Positions 52,338 through 60,672 of a DNA stretch of 64,000 nt are shown here, in pieces (within the stretch, counting starts at the first letter, position 1; each line of letters opens with the position of its first letter). This DNA is from Fluviibacter sp039805725 (GTDB taxonomy: Bacteria > Pseudomonadota > Gammaproteobacteria > Burkholderiales > Rhodocyclaceae): NCBI GenBank assembly GCA_039805725.1, contig JBDLTT010000035.1, positions 1 through 64,000 of the forward strand, read 5' to 3'. The position numbers and the translations under genes are program-made. The notes beneath the pieces are model-generated. The model saw only the letters and a program-made list of their open reading frames with translations. It made no database searches and was not told the DNA's origin.

Positions 52338-53996
52338 CTATAACACCATCAGGCTGAACGGCCACACGTAGGCCTGCAGCATGACGAGCACGCCAACCAA
52401 ACAAGCCAGCGCGAGCGAGTGAAAGAATACGTAACGCAGGATGTCGCCTTCGTGGTTAAACCAGCGTGTTGCTGTCGAAGCAACGACGATGGATTGAGCA
52501 TCAATCATTTTACCCATGACGCCCCCCGAGCTGTTAGCTGCGCCCATCAGATTGACACTAACGCCCACCTGCTCAGCCGCCACCTTCTGCATGCCACCGA
52601 ACAACACGTTTGAAGCCGTATCCGAGCCGGTGAGTGCAACACCCAACCAGCCCATCAACGTTCCAAAGAACGGGTAGAGCACACCAGTTGCTGCAAAAGC
52701 CAGACCCAGGGTCGTATCCAGACCCGAGTATCGTGTCAGCGTCCCCAGCGCCAGCATGACGGCGATAGTAAACAACGAGTAGCGTACCAACCAGAAGGTT
52801 TTAACGTAGCTCTTTACCAATTGGAACGGGTTGTACTTCATGACCAGGCCGCCAATGATCGATGCGATCAGGATGCCCGTACCCGTGGCTGACAGCAGAT
52901 TAAAGACATAAACGGCGCCTTCTTTGGTTGGCGCTTTAACTACCGGCGGAATCTTTTCAACCAGTTGATGCAGACCGTCAATCGGAAGCTTCGGCATGTA
53001 GATACTATTGAGCCATTCTTTCATGGCCGGTTGTCCCCAAATAAAGACCATGACGGTCAGAATAATCCAGGGCATCCAAGCACGAACGACCACGCCTCGC
53101 GGATGCTTAGTCAATGCCACCGGCTCTTTGGCCTCCCCACCATCATGTTCGTGACCACGCAGCTTTACCGAGGTCCACACAGTCTTCGGCTTCCAGACCT
53201 TCATAAATAGCACCAGGCAAGTCATCGACACCAGGGCAGCAATCACGTCAACCAGCTCGGGTCCGATGTAGTTCGATACGAGAAACTGTGGAATCGCAAA
53301 ACTCAAACCCGTGACGAGAATGGCTGGCCAGATTTCCATCATGCCCTTGCGGCCGGCAAAGGCCCAAATCAACCAGAACGGCACGATCAGCGAGAAGAAC
53401 GGGAGCTGACGGCCCACCATGGCCGACACGGCCATGACATCATAGCCGTGCACCTTGGCTAGTGTGATAATCGGGGTGCCCAATGCGCCATAGGCCACCG
53501 GCGCCGTGTTGGCGATCAGCGACAGGCCCGAAGCGGCGAGCGGTGAAAAACCCAGACCGATCAGAATCGCGGCCGTCACTGCCACTGGTGTCCCAAAGCC
53601 CGAAGCCCCTTCAAAGAAAGCACCAAAAGCAAAGGCGATCAGCAGCAGTTGCAAACGACGATCTTCGGTAATACCCGCGATCGAATCCTGCAGCACCTTG
53701 AACGAACCATTTTGTGCAGTCAGTTGTTGCAGAAAAATGATGTTGAGAACAATCCAGCCAATCGGCAACAAACCGATCATTGCACCAAGTAACGAGGCTT
53801 TGGTCGCCATCTCCAGTGGCATGCCATAGACCCCGACGGCGATCAGAATCGCACTGATCAAACCAGCCGCCGCCGCTACGTGGGCTTTCATGTGCAAAAA
53901 GCCCAGACCAATCAGCATAATGGCAACGGGAATCGCCGCCAACAACGTGGAGAACATCATGTTCCCCATCGGATCGTAGATTTGTTGCCAAACCAT
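52338..53996 (-). CDS. LctP-family permease, probable glycolate/lactate transporter
   Basis: A 552-residue polytopic protein of the LctP family (LldP and GlcA in E. coli), with about 12-14 helices. Conserved loops include FGAFFEGASGFGTPVAVTAAILIGLGF and ANTAPVAYGALGTPI. LldP and GlcA both carry L-lactate, D-lactate and glycolate. Because it lies ten bases before glcDEF, glycolate is the likely physiological substrate here. AAGGAG precedes the ATG. The promoter region upstream contains a perfect -10 box and a palindrome. Confidence 0.9.
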   Translation of the reverse strand: MVWQQIYDPMGNMMFSTLLAAIPVAIMLIGLGFLHMKAHVAAAAGLISAILIAVGVYGMPLEMATKASLLGAMIGLLPIGWIVLNIIFLQQLTAQNGSFKVLQDSIAGITEDRRLQLLLIAFAFGAFFEGASGFGTPVAVTAAILIGLGFSPLAASGLSLIANTAPVAYGALGTPIITLAKVHGYDVMAVSAMVGRQLPFFSLIVPFWLIWAFAGRKGMMEIWPAILVTGLSFAIPQFLVSNYIGPELVDVIAALVSMTCLVLFMKVWKPKTVWTSVKLRGHEHDGGEAKEPVALTKHPRGVVVRAWMPWIILTVMVFIWGQPAMKEWLNSIYMPKLPIDGLHQLVEKIPPVVKAPTKEGAVYVFNLLSATGTGILIASIIGGLVMKYNPFQLVKSYVKTFWLVRYSLFTIAVMLALGTLTRYSGLDTTLGLAFAATGVLYPFFGTLMGWLGVALTGSDTASNVLFGGMQKVAAEQVGVSVNLMGAANSSGGVMGKMIDAQSIVVASTATRWFNHEGDILRYVFFHSLALACLVGVLVMLQAYVWPFSLMVL

Positions 53997-54063
53997 GATG
54001 TCTCCTTATGGTTGTCTGTTAGGGTCGATCGGCCGCAATGCAGGCACGGACGATTCCGAATCC

Positions 54064-54069
54064 ATTATA
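54064..54069 (-). promoter_or_regulatory. Probable -10 box of the permease-glcDEF operon
   Basis: TATAAT reads leftwards at 54069-54064, about 70 bases before the permease ATG. No good -35 box sits upstream; instead a 13-base palindrome, TAAGGAATCCTTA at 54078-54090, occupies the expected place. That layout suits an activator-dependent promoter, possibly under the adjacent LysR regulator. Confidence 0.45.
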
Positions 54070-54126
54070 GGAACTCTTAAGGAATCCTTACGTGAAAGAT
54101 TTTTTGGTGGCACATGAATATTACTC

Positions 54127-54155
54127 ATGTCAGTGCTGTGGTGCAGCACTGACAT
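54127..54155 (-). terminator. Long inverted repeat after the lysR gene (terminator or operator)
   Basis: A perfect 12-bp stem (ATGTCAGTGCTG at 54127-54138, CAGCACTGACAT at 54144-54155) with a five-base loop lies 28 bases after the LysR gene stop. There is no T-tract after it in the leftward direction, so termination is uncertain, and it might instead be a regulatory site for the permease operon that begins downstream. Confidence 0.5.
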
Positions 54156-54182
54156 CCCGAACATCACAGGCATTAGCCAGTA

Positions 54183-55082
54183 TTACTCAGACAGCTGCTG
54201 CATCTCGGTGGTAAACCACTCGATAAAGGCAGCACACTCCCAGCGCTCCGCAACGCCAGGCTTCCAGCATAGGTAATGATGGTTCGGCGCCGGTAAGACA
54301 TGCTCCGATAGACGGATCAAACGCCCACTTTCCAGCCAGGCAGCACCGAGACGCGTACGAGCTAGACAAACCCCTAGCCCAGCCGCAGCAGCATCGTAAA
54401 GTAGCCCGAGGTCATTAAACTTGGCTGTGGTTTTGAGACGCTGCTTGTCGAGTCGACAATGGTCGAACCAGGTTTCCCATGGCTCCAGCTCACTATGCAC
54501 CAGTAGTGCGCGCGCGACGATTTCGTCCTGATCGAACCCGGTCAGCGAACCAACTTCATTCAGATAATTGGGGCTACAGGCCGGGGTGACATAATCGGCC
54601 ATCAGATGCACCGATTCACGATCTTGAAACGGGCCCCGGCCAAAACGCACTTCGAGATCCGTTTCCTGCGACACCACATTAAATAGCGGGATCGACACCT
54701 GCAGCACCAGATCGATCTCCGGATACGTATGGCGGAACATCGGCAAGCGTGGCATCAGCACCTGGCGTGAAAACGTCGGGGTCACGGCCAGACGTAACGT
54801 CGTTCGCTCCCCCAGCGGGCCCAGCGGTTCTGTCACCTGGAGAATCGCCAATGCTTCACGCACCCGTTTCAGATAAGCCTCGCCTTCCGGCGTAAGACTA
54901 AAATCCTTGCGTACAAAGAGCTTGAACTTCAGCTGTTCTTCGATCTGGCGAATCCGGTGACTTACTGCGCTGGGCGTAATGTGCAGATCTTCCGCAACCT
55001 GCGTCACATTCCGGTGACGTGCCAGTGCTTCAAAAGCTAGCAGCCCCTGAATATTCGGCACACGGGGAATGTTCACAGCCAT
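54183..55082 (-). CDS. LysR-family transcriptional regulator, GcvA-like
   Basis: The 299-residue protein has an N-terminal winged helix-turn-helix (residues 13-72; NVTQVAEDLHITPSAVSHRIRQIEEQL) and a C-terminal effector-binding domain beginning LRLAVTPTFSRQVLMPRLP. It most resembles the GcvA branch. It sits between tartronate semialdehyde reductase and the permease-glcDEF operon on the same strand, so it probably controls glycolate use. The effector could be glycolate or glyoxylate, by inference only. Confidence 0.88.
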   Translation of the reverse strand: MAVNIPRVPNIQGLLAFEALARHRNVTQVAEDLHITPSAVSHRIRQIEEQLKFKLFVRKDFSLTPEGEAYLKRVREALAILQVTEPLGPLGERTTLRLAVTPTFSRQVLMPRLPMFRHTYPEIDLVLQVSIPLFNVVSQETDLEVRFGRGPFQDRESVHLMADYVTPACSPNYLNEVGSLTGFDQDEIVARALLVHSELEPWETWFDHCRLDKQRLKTTAKFNDLGLLYDAAAAGLGVCLARTRLGAAWLESGRLIRLSEHVLPAPNHHYLCWKPGVAERWECAAFIEWFTTEMQQLSE

Positions 55083-55103
55083 CGGCGCTGCCCTATCGAT
55101 CCG

Positions 55104-55985
55104 TCAACACTCAGCCTGGCCGGACAGCTTTTCCAGCAGCTTGAGGACAGCGATGGAATCTTCGTCACCCATCCCGGTGCCCACCATCGCTTTATACATC
55201 TGCGCGGTCGCCGCAGATGCCGGCAGATACAGCCCAAGCTCGTGCGCCGTCTGCATCACGATATTCATATCTTTCTCATGCATCCAGCTCTTAAAGCCGG
55301 GCTTGAAGTTACGGTCGAGCATTCGTTGGCCGTGATTCTCCAGAATCTTCGAGCCGGCGAAACCACCCATCAGCGCTTCGCGAACCCGCGCCGGGTCGAC
55401 ATCGTTTTTCTTGGCAAAGGCCATCGCTTCGGCAACGGCCAGCACGCCAACGCCCGTCAGAATCTGATTCGCAGCCTTGGCTACCTGACCGGCACCCGGG
55501 CCGCCAATATAGACTACATTCTTACCCATACAGGCAAACAGCGGTTGCACCAGGTCAAAGGCCTTCTGATCACCGCCGACCATGATCGACAGCGTGCCGG
55601 CAATAGCGCCGACTTCACCGCCGGAAACCGGCGCATCAAGGAAGGCTACCCCCTTTGCGGCCAGATCGGCAGCCAAGCTCCTGGCAGCCGCCGGTGGGAT
55701 CGTGCTCATGTCTACGGCGATCAAGCCAGGATGCGCACTTTGCGCCACACCCTGCGCGCCCAACATGACTTCACGCACATCTGGCGCATCAGCCACCATC
55801 GAAAACACGACATCCACCTGCGCAGCTACGGCGGCCGGGCTCTCTGCGCCCTGAGCGCCGGCTTCGAGCACCGGTACCATCGATTCCTGCCGGCGCGCCC
55901 AGACCGTGAGCGTGTGACCGCCCTTCATTAGATTCAGCGCCATAGGACGCCCCATGATGCCCAGACCGACAAACCCAACCCGCAT
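55104..55985 (-). CDS. 2-hydroxy-3-oxopropionate (tartronate semialdehyde) reductase
   Basis: A 293-residue member of the beta-hydroxyacid dehydrogenases, closest to GarR/GlxR, which reduce tartronate semialdehyde to D-glycerate with NAD(P)H. The Rossmann motif GFVGLGIMGRPMALNLMKGGH opens the protein, then DAPVSGGEVGAIAGTLSIMVGG and the catalytic-Lys segment GPGAGQVAKAANQI. GGAG is followed by three consecutive ATG codons; the third (55985) has the best spacing. With glcDEF and glycerate kinase nearby, the role in the glycerate pathway is well supported. Confidence 0.85.
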   Translation of the reverse strand: MRVGFVGLGIMGRPMALNLMKGGHTLTVWARRQESMVPVLEAGAQGAESPAAVAAQVDVVFSMVADAPDVREVMLGAQGVAQSAHPGLIAVDMSTIPPAAARSLAADLAAKGVAFLDAPVSGGEVGAIAGTLSIMVGGDQKAFDLVQPLFACMGKNVVYIGGPGAGQVAKAANQILTGVGVLAVAEAMAFAKKNDVDPARVREALMGGFAGSKILENHGQRMLDRNFKPGFKSWMHEKDMNIVMQTAHELGLYLPASAATAQMYKAMVGTGMGDEDSIAVLKLLEKLSGQAEC

Positions 55986-56043
55986 CATCATCTCCAGGAG
56001 TAATTCGCCGCACGCGCTGCGGCTTGTTGTTCTTGTGACATTC

Positions 56044-56063
56044 CTTGATATCTCCCGATCAAG
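56044..56063. promoter_or_regulatory. Candidate LysR-type operator dyad
   Basis: An interrupted palindrome CTTGAT-N8-ATCAAG lies in the gap between the divergent reductase and exonuclease III starts, about 60 bases upstream of the reductase. Its size and spacing are like LysR-type recognition sites. A GATAAT -10-like box for the plus strand (56071-56076) follows it directly. Confidence 0.35.
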
Positions 56064-56111
56064 CTTCAGGGATAATGGCCAGAGTTTCTCACAGATCAGC
56101 CGCCCCCGAAT

Positions 56112-56897
56112 ATGCGCATTATTTCCGCCAATCTCAACGGCATCCGATCCGCCTGGAAAAAGGGCTTCGCCCAATGGTTAACATCCCAGCGGGTGGATGC
56201 GGTCTGCGTCCAGGAAGTTCGGGCCACGCTGGCCGTCATGGCCAAGGATGGCACCATGGAGAACCCGGCCGGCCTGACCGGCTACTGGCACCTGGCAGAA
56301 CGGCCTGGCTACAGCGGTGTCGGCATCTGGACAGCCCACACCCCCAAGCGGATTATTCAAGGCATCGGCCACCCGGATTTCGACGCCGAAGGACGTTATC
56401 TGGAGCTCGATTTTGGCCCGCTGAGCGTGGTGTCGCTCTATCTGCCCTCGGGCTCCAGTTCGCCCGAGCGACAAACCGCCAAATTTCATTTTATGGAAGA
56501 GTTCCTGCCGCGCATGAAAGCGCTGATAGACTCTGGTCGCGAGGTCATCGTCTGCGGCGATTGGAACATCGCTCACAAGGAACAGGATCTCAAAAACTGG
56601 AAATCGAACCAGAAGAACTCAGGGTTTTTACCGGAAGAACGTGCCTGGATGACCCGACTATTGGATCAACTCGGCTGGGTCGATGTCTATCGTGCGCTCC
56701 ATCCAGTGGCAACCAGCGAGTGTTATACCTGGTGGAGCAACCGTGGTCAGGCCTATGCCAATAACGTGGGTTGGCGGATCGACTACCAGATCGCCACCCC
56801 AGGCATCGCAGCGAAAGCCACCCAGGCCAGGGTTTACAAAGAAGAAAAGTTTTCTGACCATGCGCCGCTCATCATTGACTACGACATCACACTATGA
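56112..56897 (+). CDS. xthA: Exodeoxyribonuclease III (AP endonuclease)
   Basis: This exonuclease/endonuclease/phosphatase-fold enzyme cuts abasic sites and trims 3' ends in base-excision repair. The N-terminus MRIISANLNGIRSA, central GDWNIAHKEQDLKNWK, WWSNRGQAYANNVGWRIDYQI and C-terminal SDHAPLIIDYD give the metal and catalytic residues. At 261 residues it matches the ExoA/XthA class. It is divergent from the reductase gene and is followed by three small membrane-protein genes. Confidence 0.93.
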   Translation: MRIISANLNGIRSAWKKGFAQWLTSQRVDAVCVQEVRATLAVMAKDGTMENPAGLTGYWHLAERPGYSGVGIWTAHTPKRIIQGIGHPDFDAEGRYLELDFGPLSVVSLYLPSGSSSPERQTAKFHFMEEFLPRMKALIDSGREVIVCGDWNIAHKEQDLKNWKSNQKNSGFLPEERAWMTRLLDQLGWVDVYRALHPVATSECYTWWSNRGQAYANNVGWRIDYQIATPGIAAKATQARVYKEEKFSDHAPLIIDYDITL

Positions 56898-56989
56898 AGC
56901 CATTGCGATTGCACGCACCGCTGGTTAAGCGTAGTCTAGATTTACGAATGCAGTATCAGCATTTCTGAGTACATCACGAAAGGACTTTT

Positions 56990-57298
56990 ATGCCAAACAC
57001 GACTGTCGCCAAAGACAAACTGGTCGCCGACCTCAAACTGGTTGTCGCGGACACGGAGGAGTTGTTGCGCGCTACTGCAGGTCAAGCCGGCGAGAAAGTG
57101 GCCGAACTGCGTGCCCGGCTTGAAAAGCGTCTACAAGAGTCCAAGCTAGCGCTCGGCGATGTACAGGCGCTGGCGACCGAAAAAGCCAAAGCCGCGGCCC
57201 ACGCGACCGATGAATTCGTCCATGCTGAGCCGTGGAAAGCCATTGGCATCGCCGCCGCCCTTGCGCTCGCTCTGGGCGTTCTGATCGGTCGTCGTTAA
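56990..57298 (+). CDS. YqjD/ElaB-family (DUF883) membrane-anchored protein
   Basis: A 102-residue protein with a long amphipathic, Lys/Glu/Ala-rich helix (about residues 8-75) and a C-terminal membrane segment ending in the diagnostic PWKAIGIAAALALALGVLIGRR. E. coli YqjD and ElaB are tail-anchored inner-membrane proteins that associate with ribosomes in stationary phase; the same is inferred here. GGAC lies before the ATG. It heads a yqjD-yqjE-yqjK-like set. Confidence 0.88.
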   Translation: MPNTTVAKDKLVADLKLVVADTEELLRATAGQAGEKVAELRARLEKRLQESKLALGDVQALATEKAKAAAHATDEFVHAEPWKAIGIAAALALALGVLIGRR

Positions 57299-57302
57299 TT
57301 CC

Positions 57303-57725
57303 ATGCGTCTGCTCGATTCGGCGCGGGATCATTTGCGCCAATTGCTCGGGGTGCTGCAAACCCGCCTCGAGCTCGTCGGCCTCGAACTGGCCGATGCGCG
57401 GGATCACCTCGTTGCATTACTCGCTTATGCTGCTGCCGCCGTCTTTTTTGGCGGCATCACCGTCGTTGCCGGACTGGTTTGGTTGATCATGGCGTACTGG
57501 GAACAGCGTCTCGTGATCATTGGCGGCGCCACGTTACTTTTTGCCGTGCTCGCCATCATTGCTATCTGGCGTGCCAGCCGTCATGCGAAATCGGGCGGGG
57601 ATATTTTTGCGGATAGCCTGCTGGCGCTGCAAACCGACCGCGCGGCCTTGCGCCCACCACCCGCATCGACCGCGTTCACATCACAAGCTCCGACAAACGA
57701 CACCAGAAATTATGTCGGCGATTAA
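57303..57725 (+). CDS. YqjE-like phage-holin-family membrane protein
   Basis: A 140-residue protein of the PF07332 putative holin-3/YqjE group. A short amphipathic N-terminus (LLDSARDHLRQLLGVLQTRLELVGLEL) precedes two membrane helices (about 40-65 and 72-92). The tail is polar. The family name comes from topology; there is no evidence of lysis function. It begins four bases after the DUF883 gene. Confidence 0.82.
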   Translation: MRLLDSARDHLRQLLGVLQTRLELVGLELADARDHLVALLAYAAAAVFFGGITVVAGLVWLIMAYWEQRLVIIGGATLLFAVLAIIAIWRASRHAKSGGDIFADSLLALQTDRAALRPPPASTAFTSQAPTNDTRNYVGD

Positions 57726-58005
57726 GCATCGTGCGCTACAACGCGGGCGATTGCTGGAACGAATTGCCCAGCAACGCGCTGTTATGGCCATCGAACTCGC
57801 ACCGGTTGCGGACCTCCTAAATACCGCCGATCATGTTGTCGAAGGCACAGAAAAAATCCGGCATTGGATTGGCGAGAATCCGATCATTGCCGGCATTGGT
57901 CTCTTGGCTTTATTGATCTGGCGACCCAAAGGCGCACTCAAGCTTGTTAAAAACGGCACGGTGGGGTGGCGCGTTTTCCGGCTAATTCGTCGCCTATTCG
58001 CCTAA
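57712..58005 (+). CDS. YqjK-like protein
   Basis: A 97-residue basic protein: RALQRGRLLERIAQQRAVMA near the N-terminus is the pattern of YqjK-type proteins, followed by one hydrophobic segment (NPIIAGIGLLALLIW). The ATG at 57712 overlaps the YqjE-like gene by 14 bases; a longer frame from 57520 lies mostly inside that gene and is not credible. Position after yqjD/yqjE-like genes supports the call. Confidence 0.75.
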   Translation: MSAIKHRALQRGRLLERIAQQRAVMAIELAPVADLLNTADHVVEGTEKIRHWIGENPIIAGIGLLALLIWRPKGALKLVKNGTVGWRVFRLIRRLFA

Positions 58006-58022
58006 AACCAACACTTAGTCAG

Positions 58023-58748
58023 TTACCAGATCCCCAGTTCGATCAGCTGCTTTGTCGCTGCTTCAGCCCAGCCTCGATTCGCTGCTGGCGAAGCCGGACT
58101 TGGGTGCAGCACACGACCGATCCGCGGCTGATGTGCACTCGTAGCCAGCGCCCGCTCGGCCTGCGCTTGTGCATAGGCGCCCACACCTACCACCCAGTCC
58201 GGCCGTAGAGTCTCCACCAGTTTTCGCAGATGGGCATCGCAAGCATCGACAACGGGTGCCATCTCAACGGCCGGCAATTTATCGGGTGTCACGTTACGGC
58301 CTTGATCAAAGAATGCCAGCGGGCAGTAGTTCGCCACAAAATGCTCAGCAAAGAAATTTTCAGGCGATCCGAAGCGTTCACGAAACAAGCCCCACAGTCG
58401 ACGACCACTAACCTCGGAGCGCTTACATGCCCAGCCTTCAATCGGGCGTTTCGGATTCATCTCTAATGGCTGACGAATCGGCGCATTGATCCGCAACCAC
58501 TCATGAACAATGGCCACCTCGCCAAATGGCACACCGACCTGCACCATGCCGAAAGGACCCGGATTCATACCCAGAAAAATCACGCGGCGCGGCTGCGGTT
58601 GCCCACCCCATAGCTCCAAATACTGGTCATGCGCCGCACCGGCATAATCCAGAGGATTGTAGACGTGTGTGACCGGTGCAGAAAAAGACAGGCCGTTCAA
58701 TTCGGCGGCCAGCTGACGCGCCGCGTTAATGAGTAATGCCGCAGTCAT
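58023..58748 (-). CDS. SMUG1-like single-strand-selective uracil-DNA glycosylase
   Basis: The 241-residue protein carries the SMUG1 hallmarks. The catalytic loop GMNPGPFGM is at residues 60-68 (with Asn62), followed by VQVGVPFGEV, and the C-terminal motif VLHPSPASP supplies the conserved histidine. SMUG1 excises uracil and oxidised pyrimidines from DNA. It is less common in bacteria than Ung. It overlaps the AmpG-like gene by four bases. Confidence 0.88.
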   Translation of the reverse strand: MTAALLINAARQLAAELNGLSFSAPVTHVYNPLDYAGAAHDQYLELWGGQPQPRRVIFLGMNPGPFGMVQVGVPFGEVAIVHEWLRINAPIRQPLEMNPKRPIEGWACKRSEVSGRRLWGLFRERFGSPENFFAEHFVANYCPLAFFDQGRNVTPDKLPAVEMAPVVDACDAHLRKLVETLRPDWVVGVGAYAQAQAERALATSAHQPRIGRVLHPSPASPAANRGWAEAATKQLIELGIW

Positions 58749-60052
58749 GCGGCCGCTTCGCGTGTCGTATTTTGGTCATCACTCGACCAAGGTGCCACCT
58801 TGAATAGCAGCAGCATGCCCGGAATCGCTAGGCCGGCGCATAGCCAGAAGAAGCCATACCAACCGAGTTGCTCCACCAGCCAACCAGCGGAGGCATTGAC
58901 CAGCGTACGCGGCACCGCCGCCAGGCTCGTGAACAATGCGAATTGTGTCGCGGTATAAGCGCGATTGGTCGAACGGGCAATGAAAGCGACGAAGGCGGCC
59001 GTGCCCAGTCCGACGCCCAGCGCTTCGAAACCGATCACCAGCGCCAGACTCCATAGCTGTGGTGCATCAATTTGCGATTGTGGGCCAATCGCCGCCAGCC
59101 AGGCAAAGCCAAAGATCGAGACAACTTGAACCACACCGAACAACCAGAGTGCCCGGTTAATACCCAGCTTGACCATCCACAAGCCGCCGAGTAGGCCACC
59201 AATCACCGCCGGCCAAAGCCCGGCATTCTTGGCGACCAGACCAATGTCACTTTTGGCGTAACCCATGTCCAGATAGAACGGTGTGGCCAATGCCGTGCAC
59301 AATGAGTCACCGAGCTTGTAGCAAAAGATGAATGCCAGCACCATCAGCGCGCTCTTCCAGCCGGCCCGTTGCATGAATTCATGAAAGGGCTCGACCACCG
59401 CCTGCTTGAGCGTGCGGGGCGCCAAGTCGTCACCGGCAGGCTCGCGTACCCAGAAGGTACAAACGATTCCAGGCAGCATAAATGCTGCCGTAATCCAGAA
59501 CACCTCGTTCCAGGGCAGATGGTCTGCCAGAATTAGCGAGACTGACCCGGGTATCAGACCGGCAACACGATATGCGTTGACGAACACCGAATTGCCCAGC
59601 CCTAACTCTTCATCGGACAGCAATTCACGACGAAAGGCATCGAGGGCAATATCCTGGGTCGCTGAAAACACCGCAACTAATGCGGCAATCAGCATGATGA
59701 TGCCGATCTCCGTGTGCGGATCGAGACCGCCCAGCCCGGCAATCGCACCGATCAGCCCTAACTGCGTCACCAGCATCCAGCCCCGACGCCGACCCAGCTT
59801 GATAAAGTTCAGCCCATAGCGGTCGAGCAAGGGTGACCAGATGAACTTCCAGGTGTAGGGAAACTGGATCAGCGCAAAGAGGCCAATGGTTTTAAGGTTC
59901 ACACCACTGGAACGCAACCAAGCCGGCACCAGATTCAGCAGCAGATACAGCGGCAGGCCGGAAGCAAAGCCGATCAAAACGCAGATAGCCATGTGGCGCG
60001 TCCACAGGGCGCGCCACATGCTCGGTTTTTTTTCTGATGCAACCGCTGTCAT
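58745..60052 (-). CDS. AmpG-like MFS muropeptide transporter
   Basis: A 435-residue major-facilitator protein of about 12 helices. The N-terminal ICVLIGFASGLPLYLLL, FPYTWKFIWSPLLDRYG and TQDIALDAFRRELL match AmpG, which imports anhydro-muropeptides for cell-wall recycling. It overlaps metW and the glycosylase gene by four bases each. Position in a metXW transcript is unexpected, so another substrate cannot be excluded. Confidence 0.83.
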   Translation of the reverse strand: MTAVASEKKPSMWRALWTRHMAICVLIGFASGLPLYLLLNLVPAWLRSSGVNLKTIGLFALIQFPYTWKFIWSPLLDRYGLNFIKLGRRRGWMLVTQLGLIGAIAGLGGLDPHTEIGIIMLIAALVAVFSATQDIALDAFRRELLSDEELGLGNSVFVNAYRVAGLIPGSVSLILADHLPWNEVFWITAAFMLPGIVCTFWVREPAGDDLAPRTLKQAVVEPFHEFMQRAGWKSALMVLAFIFCYKLGDSLCTALATPFYLDMGYAKSDIGLVAKNAGLWPAVIGGLLGGLWMVKLGINRALWLFGVVQVVSIFGFAWLAAIGPQSQIDAPQLWSLALVIGFEALGVGLGTAAFVAFIARSTNRAYTATQFALFTSLAAVPRTLVNASAGWLVEQLGWYGFFWLCAGLAIPGMLLLFKVAPWSSDDQNTTREAAA

Positions 60053-60672
60053 GCGCGACCTAAGCGACAGATCGCCGTGTCGCCGAGAAAGTTGATGTCC
60101 TCATGCACTCGGACCCCATTATCAAGCGCGATGATCTCGTGGATCACAATGCCTTGCTCAGCGCATAATGCCTCAAAGTCAGCGATGGTAAAGAAACGTA
60201 CGTTGGGCGTATCAAACCACTGATAGGGCAGGCTCTCCGAGACCGGCATACGGCCTTTGAGAATCGCCTGACGGTGCGTGTAGTAACCGAAGTTCGGGAA
60301 CGAGACCACGGCCTCATGGCCAACACGAAGCAGTTCGTTAAGGAGGCCTACGGTATTCTGAATCATCTGGAGCGATAGCGACATGATGACGTGATCAAAG
60401 GCACCGTTTTCGAAGCCGGCCAGACCACGCTCCAAGTTGACCTGAATCACATTGACACCAGACTTGATGCATTCCAACACACAGGCCGGATCTTTTTCGA
60501 TGCCATAACCAATAACCTGCTTCTCGTCCATGAGTCGGCGCAGCAATGTTCCATCGCCGCAACCCAGATCTAACACCCGCTCACCCGGCGCGATCCAGCC
60601 CGCGATTGCGTCGAGATCGGCACGTAACGTTGTCAGGTCAAGGCGCACGGGCTTGTTCGATCTGGCGTTCAC
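60049..60672 (-). CDS. metW: Methionine biosynthesis protein MetW
   Basis: A 207-residue methyltransferase-fold protein with the SAM-binding motif RVLDLGCGDGTLL (32-44), MSLSLQMIQN and SFPNFGYYTHR typical of MetW. MetW is required with MetX for homoserine acylation in several bacteria; the mechanism is debated. It overlaps metX by four bases. Confidence 0.93.
   Translation of the reverse strand: MNARSNKPVRLDLTTLRADLDAIAGWIAPGERVLDLGCGDGTLLRRLMDEKQVIGYGIEKDPACVLECIKSGVNVIQVNLERGLAGFENGAFDHVIMSLSLQMIQNTVGLLNELLRVGHEAVVSFPNFGYYTHRQAILKGRMPVSESLPYQWFDTPNVRFFTIADFEALCAEQGIVIHEIIALDNGVRVHEDINFLGDTAICRLGRA

Noticed and set aside
51527..52357. A 276-codon plus-strand open frame opposite glcD
   Set aside because: Entirely antisense to glcD and the permease start, with His/Arg-rich composition typical of a reverse-frame shadow.
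56045..56764. A 239-codon frame overlapping xthA in another reading frame
   Set aside because: xthA carries all family motifs in its own frame; the alternative is rich in Arg/Pro/Gly with no domain.
57303..57725. Phage lysis holin
   Set aside because: The family label includes 'holin', but the gene sits between DUF883/YqjD-like and YqjK-like genes as in E. coli yqjDEK, with no endolysin or phage gene nearby.
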